Position numbers and translations under genes: made by a program. A DNA stretch of 64,000 nucleotides. Source: Staphylococcus xylosus. GTDB taxonomy: Bacteria > Bacillota > Bacilli > Staphylococcales > Staphylococcaceae. This document shows, one piece after another, positions 59,506-64,000 of this stretch (within the stretch, counting starts at the first letter, position 1; every line of letters begins with the position of its first letter). The notes under the pieces were generated by a model. The model was not told where the DNA came from and did not search any database. It saw nothing but the letters and a program-made list of their open reading frames with translations. The stretch spans positions 124,001 through 188,000 of the forward strand of contig NZ_MRZO01000001.1 of NCBI RefSeq assembly GCF_002732165.1, written 5' to 3'.

Positions 59506-60816
59506 ATGACAGCAACTTGGGAAAAAAAGGAAGGTAACGAAGGCGTTTTAACCGTTACAGTTCCAGCAGAAAAAGTAGACAAAGCAATTGATCAAGCTTT
59601 CAAAAAAGTGGTTAAACAAATAAACGTACCGGGCTTCCGTAAAGGGAAAGTGCCTCGTCCAATCTTTGAACAACGCTTTGGTGTAGAAGCATTATATCAA
59701 GATGCAGTTGATATCTTATTACCAGAAGCTTATGGTGAAGCTATAGATGAAACTGGCATAAAACCAGTTGATCAACCAGAAATCAATGTAACATCTATTG
59801 AAAAAGGTAGCGAAATGACATTTGAAGCAAATGTCGTTGTAGAACCAGAAGTACAATTAGGTGATTACAAAGGTTTAGAAATTGAAAAACAAAACGTTGA
59901 ATTAACTGATGAAGAATTACAAGAATCAATCGATCATCAATTAGGTCATTTAGCTGAAATGGTAGTTAAAGAAGACGGCGCTATTGAAAATGGCGATACA
60001 GTTAATATTGATTTCGATGGCTATGTTGATGGCGAACAATTTGAAGGTGGACAAGCTGAAGGCTATGACCTTGAAATTGGATCAGGTTCATTTATTCCAG
60101 GGTTTGAAGAGCAATTAGTAGGCGTTAAAACTGGTGAAGAGAAAGACGTTAACGTTACTTTCCCGGAAGAATACCACGCTGAAGAATTAGCTGGAAAAGA
60201 AGCTACTTTCAAAACTAAAGTAAATGAAATTAAATTCAAAGATGTTCCAGAATTAACAGACGAAATTGCTAACGAATTAGATGCAGAAGCAAATACTGTT
60301 GATGAATTCAAAGAAAACTTACGCAAACGTCTAACTGAACAAAAAGAAACTGACGCTGAAAACAACCAAAAAGAAGAAGCGATTAGCAAAGCATCAAACA
60401 ATGCTACAATTGATGTTCCAGAAGCAATGATTAACACTGAGTTAGACCGTATGGTTCAAGAATTTGGTCAACGTATGCAACAACAAGGTCTTAATCTTGA
60501 AACTTACTTCCAAATCTCTGGTCAAGATGAGTCACAATTAAGAGAACAAATGAAAGATGATGCAGAAGAACGTGTTAAAACAAACTTAACACTAACTGCT
60601 ATCGCAGATGCAGAAGAAGTTGAAGTGTCTGACGATGACATCGATAAAGAATTAGAAAAAATGAGTGGACAATTTAATATCTCTGTTGAAGATATTAAAC
60701 AAACACTTGGTAATACTGACATTGTTAAAAACGATGTACGTATCCAAAAAGTGATTGACTTATTAGTTGATGAAGCTAAATTAGTAGAACCATCTAAAGA
60801 TGACTCAGAAGCGTAA
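59506..60816 (+). CDS. tig: Trigger factor
   Basis: Ribosome-bound chaperone and peptidyl-prolyl isomerase. The 436-aa protein has the N-terminal ribosome-binding domain with GFRKGKVPR near 44, a FKBP-type PPIase domain (about 160-245; [16 protein letters not shown] and [10 protein letters not shown]) and the long helical C-terminal arms. GGAGG precedes the ATG. A hairpin follows, then clpX on its own promoter, the usual tig-clpX pairing. Confidence 0.97.
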   Translation: MTATWEKKEGNEGVLTVTVPAEKVDKAIDQAFKKVVKQINVPGFRKGKVPRPIFEQRFGVEALYQDAVDILLPEAYGEAIDETGIKPVDQPEINVTSIEKGSEMTFEANVVVEPEVQLGDYKGLEIEKQNVELTDEELQESIDHQLGHLAEMVVKEDGAIENGDTVNIDFDGYVDGEQFEGGQAEGYDLEIGSGSFIPGFEEQLVGVKTGEEKDVNVTFPEEYHAEELAGKEATFKTKVNEIKFKDVPELTDEIANELDAEANTVDEFKENLRKRLTEQKETDAENNQKEEAISKASNNATIDVPEAMINTELDRMVQEFGQRMQQQGLNLETYFQISGQDESQLREQMKDDAEERVKTNLTLTAIADAEEVEVSDDDIDKELEKMSGQFNISVEDIKQTLGNTDIVKNDVRIQKVIDLLVDEAKLVEPSKDDSEA

Positions 60817-60880
60817 CTAAATATAGAGTGAGCAAATTATTTTGTGAATTATATGTTAGTCGTTTAATATAGTAAACTAG

Positions 60881-60912
60881 TAGCAGATGCATTCAAAGAT
60901 GTATCTGCTACA
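60881..60912 (+). terminator. Hairpin behind tig, probable terminator
   Basis: GTAGCAGATGCAT pairs with ATGTATCTGCTAC (one G-U pair) over a 6-nt loop. The following bases are only weakly T-rich, so termination may be partial. Confidence 0.55.
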
Positions 60913-60946
60913 CTACTTTGTGCAAATAACTTGTGAAAGGTGCAAG

Positions 60947-60975
60947 TTGCATATTAAAATACTATCTAGTATAGT
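60947..60975 (+). promoter_or_regulatory. clpX promoter
   Basis: TTGCAT, 17-nt spacer, TATAGT, ending 26 bp before the clpX ATG; only about 20 nt of leader would remain. Confidence 0.65.
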
Positions 60976-61001
60976 CTTTAGGGAATAGGGGTGTAAATAG
61001 A

Positions 61002-62264
61002 ATGTTCAAATTCAATGAAGATGAAGAAAATTTAAAATGCTCTTTCTGTGGTAAAGATCAAGATCAAGTGAAAAAATTAGTTGCAGGAAGTGGCGTGTAT
61101 ATTTGTAATGAATGTATTGAGCTATGCTCAGAAATTGTCGAAGAAGAATTAGCTCAAGCAGAACCTGAAGGTTTAACTGAATTACCAACACCTAAAGAAA
61201 TTATGGACAAATTAAATGATTATGTAATTGGACAAGAAAAAGCTAAGAAATCATTAGCTGTTGCAGTTTATAATCATTATAAACGTGTTCAACAATTAGG
61301 TCCAAATGAGGATGAAGTTGAACTCCAAAAAAGTAACGTAGCATTAATTGGTCCAACTGGTAGTGGTAAAACACTTTTAGCACAAACATTAGCTAAAACA
61401 TTAAATGTCCCATTTGCGATTGCAGATGCTACTAGTTTAACTGAAGCTGGTTATGTCGGCGACGATGTTGAAAATATTTTACTTCGTTTAATACAAGCGG
61501 CAGATTTCGATGTAGATAAAGCTGAAAAAGGTATTATTTACGTTGATGAAATCGATAAAATTGCAAGAAAATCAGAAAACACATCAATTACCCGTGATGT
61601 TTCTGGTGAAGGTGTACAACAGGCCTTGCTTAAAATTTTAGAAGGTACAACTGCAAGTGTTCCACCACAAGGAGGACGTAAACACCCAAACCAAGAGTTA
61701 ATACAAATTGATACTACAAATATCTTGTTTGTACTTGGTGGTGCGTTTGACGGAATAGACGAAGTGATCAAGCGTAGATTAGGTGAAAAAGTTATTGGTT
61801 TCTCAAGTAGTGAAGCTTCTAAATACGATGAAGATGCTATTCTTGAACAAATTAGACCAGAAGATTTACAATCATATGGCTTAATTCCTGAATTTATTGG
61901 TCGTGTGCCAATCGTAGCTAATCTTGAAACTTTAGACGTTGATGCGTTGAAAAATATCTTAACGCAACCTAAAAATGCGTTGGTAAAACAATATACTAAG
62001 ATGCTTGAACTAGATGATGTTGAGTTAGTGTTTACAGACGAAGCATTATCTGCAATTAGTAACAAAGCAATAGAACGTAAAACAGGTGCACGTGGATTAC
62101 GCTCAATTATTGAAGAAGCTTTAATCGACATTATGTATGATGTACCATCTTCAGATGGTGTCGTAAAAGTAGTTATTACTGAGCAAACAATAACTGAAGA
62201 AAAAGATCCAGAACTATACGATAAAGAAGACAACCTTGTAAACAAGGAACAAACTTCTGCGTAA
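61002..62264 (+). CDS. clpX: ATP-dependent Clp protease ATP-binding subunit ClpX
   Basis: AAA+ unfoldase that feeds ClpP. The 420-aa protein has the N-terminal zinc-binding domain with Cys13, Cys16, Cys35 and Cys38, Walker A GPTGSGKT at 117-124, the pore loop GYVGDDV near 151, Walker [11 protein letters not shown] near 180, and the IGF loop (VIGFSSS near 265) that docks on ClpP. AGGGGTG precedes the ATG. A terminator follows at 62410-62447. Confidence 0.98.
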   Translation: MFKFNEDEENLKCSFCGKDQDQVKKLVAGSGVYICNECIELCSEIVEEELAQAEPEGLTELPTPKEIMDKLNDYVIGQEKAKKSLAVAVYNHYKRVQQLGPNEDEVELQKSNVALIGPTGSGKTLLAQTLAKTLNVPFAIADATSLTEAGYVGDDVENILLRLIQAADFDVDKAEKGIIYVDEIDKIARKSENTSITRDVSGEGVQQALLKILEGTTASVPPQGGRKHPNQELIQIDTTNILFVLGGAFDGIDEVIKRRLGEKVIGFSSSEASKYDEDAILEQIRPEDLQSYGLIPEFIGRVPIVANLETLDVDALKNILTQPKNALVKQYTKMLELDDVELVFTDEALSAISNKAIERKTGARGLRSIIEEALIDIMYDVPSSDGVVKVVITEQTITEEKDPELYDKEDNLVNKEQTSA

Positions 62265-62409
62265 CTTATCTATAAATAAGAAAGCATTTATAGTGTATAC
62301 TTTTCAAAAGTATTCGTTTTATAATGCAAACTTGGCAAAAGGGACAAACTTTGAATTGAGTTTAAACAAATACTTTTCAAACTCGTTTATTATTGCCAAT
62401 ATCATATTT

Positions 62410-62447
62410 GAGGCCGACACGTTTATGATGTCCGGCCTCATTTTTTA
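62410..62447 (+). terminator. clpX terminator
   Basis: GAGGCCGACA pairs with TGTCCGGCCTC (one bulged base) and is followed by ATTTTTTAT. Confidence 0.85.
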
Positions 62448-62539
62448 TGAAAATAATACGATATTTAAAAAATACATATTCATATTAGACTTTGTGTAAT
62501 ATAATTAACAAGTGAATTTATAAGAAAAGAGGGTCGATA

Positions 62540-63127
62540 ATGAAAATTAATCCTAACGAAATAGAATTATTAATTAGCGCAGTGAAACCAGAACAATACC
62601 CAGAAACTGGACTAAGTGAAGTTGGCTTAAGTGGCAGATCTAATGTGGGAAAATCAACATTTATAAACAGTATGATTGGCAGAAAAAATATGGCGCGTAC
62701 ATCGCAACAACCTGGTAAAACGCAAACGCTGAATTTTTATAATATAGATAACCAACTCGTATTTGTAGACGTGCCAGGTTATGGTTACGCAAAAGTAAGT
62801 AAAAAGCAACGTGAAGCTTTTGGAAAAATGATAGAAAAATATATCTCACAAAGAGAAGAATTAAAATTAGTAATACAACTTATAGACTTAAGACATAATC
62901 CGACTGAAGACGATATTTTAATGTATAACTATTTAAAATATTATGAAATTCCAACTTTTGTAGTAGCTACAAAAGAAGATAAGATTGCTAAAGGTAAAGT
63001 ACAAAAACATTTAGCTAATGTACAGCAGAAATTAGAAATGGAACCTGAAGATGAAATTATAAGCTACTCTTCAGTGAAAAATAATAATCAGCAACAGATT
63101 TGGAATATTATTGCCAAATATCTTTAG
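62540..63127 (+). CDS. ysxC: Ribosome-biogenesis GTPase (EngB/YsxC)
   Basis: A 195-aa GTPase needed for 50S assembly. G1 is GRSNVGKS at residues 32-39, G2 the Thr of [10 protein letters not shown]3 DVPGYG near 76, G4 TKEDK near 145 and G5 SYSSVKN near 175. AAGAGGG precedes the ATG by 8 nt. hemA follows after 173 bp, the same order as in other staphylococci. Confidence 0.97.
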   Translation: MKINPNEIELLISAVKPEQYPETGLSEVGLSGRSNVGKSTFINSMIGRKNMARTSQQPGKTQTLNFYNIDNQLVFVDVPGYGYAKVSKKQREAFGKMIEKYISQREELKLVIQLIDLRHNPTEDDILMYNYLKYYEIPTFVVATKEDKIAKGKVQKHLANVQQKLEMEPEDEIISYSSVKNNNQQQIWNIIAKYL

Positions 63128-63238
63128 TAACAATTAAAAACGGTTATAAAACTATTAAGGTATAGTTTTATTTAAGTTTAATTATGACAACAATATGAAT
63201 GTAAATTATAATTCTTCTAATTTACTGGTGCAAGTTAC

Positions 63239-63266
63239 TTAACTCAAACTATAATTGTGTTATAAT
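63239..63266 (+). promoter_or_regulatory. hemA promoter
   Basis: TTAACT, 16-nt spacer, TATAAT, about 34 bp before the hemA ATG. Confidence 0.6.
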
Positions 63267-63300
63267 TTACTTATTGTAATATGTATGGAGGGCGTTATAA

Positions 63301-64000
63301 ATGCATTTAATTGCGGTTAGCATAAATCATCGCACAGCAGATGTAGCACTTAGAGAAAAAGTTGCTTTTAAAGATGATGCCATACGTTCAGCCAATGTTG
63401 GTTTATATGAAACGAAGTCTATATTAGAAAACGTAATATTATCAACTTGTAATCGTACAGAAGTATATGCTGTAACAGATCAAATTCATACGGGTCGCTA
63501 TTATATTCAAAGATTTTTAGCGAGATCATTTGGTTTTGATGTTGAAGAAATTAAAGAAATGACTGAAGTAAAAGTGGGGGACGATGCAGTAAAACACTTA
63601 TTGCAAGTTACTTCAGGATTAGATTCTGTAGTTCTAGGAGAAACACAAATTCTTGGACAAATAAGAAATGCATTTTTCATTGCTCAAGAAGAGGACACAA
63701 CAGGTACAATCTTTAATCATTTGTTTAAACAAGCAATTACTTTTGCGAAGAAAGCGCATAATGAAACAGATATTGCTGATAACGCGGTAAGCGTTTCATA
63801 TGCTGCAGTTGAACTAAGCAAAAAAGTGTTTGGCAAAATTAATAACAAGCAAGCTTTGATTATTGGTGCAGGAGATATGAGTGAGTTATCACTCCTTAAT
63901 TTAATCGGTTCAGGTGTCACGGATATTACGATTGTAAATAGAACATTGAGCAAAGCTCAAAATCTAGCAATGAAACATAACGTAAAATTTGAAGCAATGA
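63301..64000 (+). CDS. hemA: Glutamyl-tRNA reductase, 5' part (cut by window end)
   Basis: It reduces glutamyl-tRNA to glutamate semialdehyde, the first committed step of heme synthesis. The visible 233 codons begin [20 protein letters not shown], with the catalytic Cys50 in [12 protein letters not shown], the [20 protein letters not shown] substrate-site segment near 105-125, and the start of the NADPH-binding domain ([17 protein letters not shown] near 183). The rest lies past base 64000. GGAGG stands 10 nt before the ATG. Confidence 0.96.
   Translation, partial: MHLIAVSINHRTADVALREKVAFKDDAIRSANVGLYETKSILENVILSTCNRTEVYAVTDQIHTGRYYIQRFLARSFGFDVEEIKEMTEVKVGDDAVKHLLQVTSGLDSVVLGETQILGQIRNAFFIAQEEDTTGTIFNHLFKQAITFAKKAHNETDIADNAVSVSYAAVELSKKVFGKINNKQALIIGAGDMSELSLLNLIGSGVTDITIVNRTLSKAQNLAMKHNVKFEAM

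Noticed and set aside
61538-62245. A 235-codon open frame on the minus strand inside clpX
   Set aside because: It is fully antisense to a strongly conserved gene, is rich in Ser and Ile as expected for the complement of AT-rich coding DNA, and has no ribosome site.
62293-62499. A 68-codon plus-strand frame between clpX and ysxC
   Set aside because: It runs through the clpX terminator hairpin, has no Shine-Dalgarno site and has the composition of non-coding AT-rich DNA.

Overview
The window is a gene-dense, AT-rich piece of chromosome from a Staphylococcus. The proteins read like close orthologues of S. aureus proteins (EzrA, Ald2, GapB, PhoPR, DnaB/DnaI, LysP, ClpX), and the gene order from hemA through clpX, tig, thrS, dnaI, polA, phoPR, icd, citZ, pyk, accAD, dnaE, ald, ackA, tpx, thiI, ezrA and rpsD is, from memory, the S. 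aureus core order read in the opposite direction. The sequence differs enough from S. aureus, and carries two genes I do not recall at these places in S. aureus (a SpeG-type polyamine acetyltransferase and an exported phytase-like protein), that a coagulase-negative species is likely. The species cannot be fixed from the sequence alone.

Layout. 1-7 kb: end of a HAD phosphatase gene, the aminotransferase-serA serine operon, an OsmC protein, a glycerophosphodiesterase, a SpeG-like acetyltransferase, rpsD with its autoregulatory leader, and a free-methionine-sulfoxide reductase. 7-17 kb: ezrA, the nifS-like/thiI pair for 4-thiouridine in tRNA, a TauE exporter, sppA-RDD, tpx, a YtxK methyltransferase and ackA. 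17-26 kb: exported phytase-like protein, two universal stress proteins, ald, pepQ-cutC, a UPF0173 hydrolase and the ytoI-nrnA-dnaE block. 29-42 kb: central carbon block (malic enzyme, accDA, pfkA-pyk, aapA, citZ-icd) followed by phoPR. 43-49 kb: polA-mutM-coaE and gapB. 49-54 kb: nrdR-dnaB-dnaI, then T-box-controlled thrS. 54-64 kb: lysP under a lysine riboswitch, infC-rpmI-rplT behind an L20-type leader, a Nudix protein and TPR protein, tig, clpX, ysxC and the start of hemA, cut by the window end.

Regulation visible in the DNA includes four structured leaders (rpsD, thrS, lysP, infC), many intrinsic terminators that match the operon ends, several good sigma-A promoters, cre-like sites before pfkA (two in tandem), gapB and citZ, and candidate CodY and PerR boxes before the serA operon and osmC. 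Many starts were moved from the longest open frame to the codon with a Shine-Dalgarno sequence.

No mobile element, prophage, CRISPR array, rRNA or tRNA gene was seen. I did not find a new multi-gene system. The points most worth a second look are an apparent AUA start codon for infC, a perfect 20-bp inverted repeat before the malic enzyme gene, the chromosomal speG-like gene, and tandem cre-like sites exactly 30 bp apart before pfkA.
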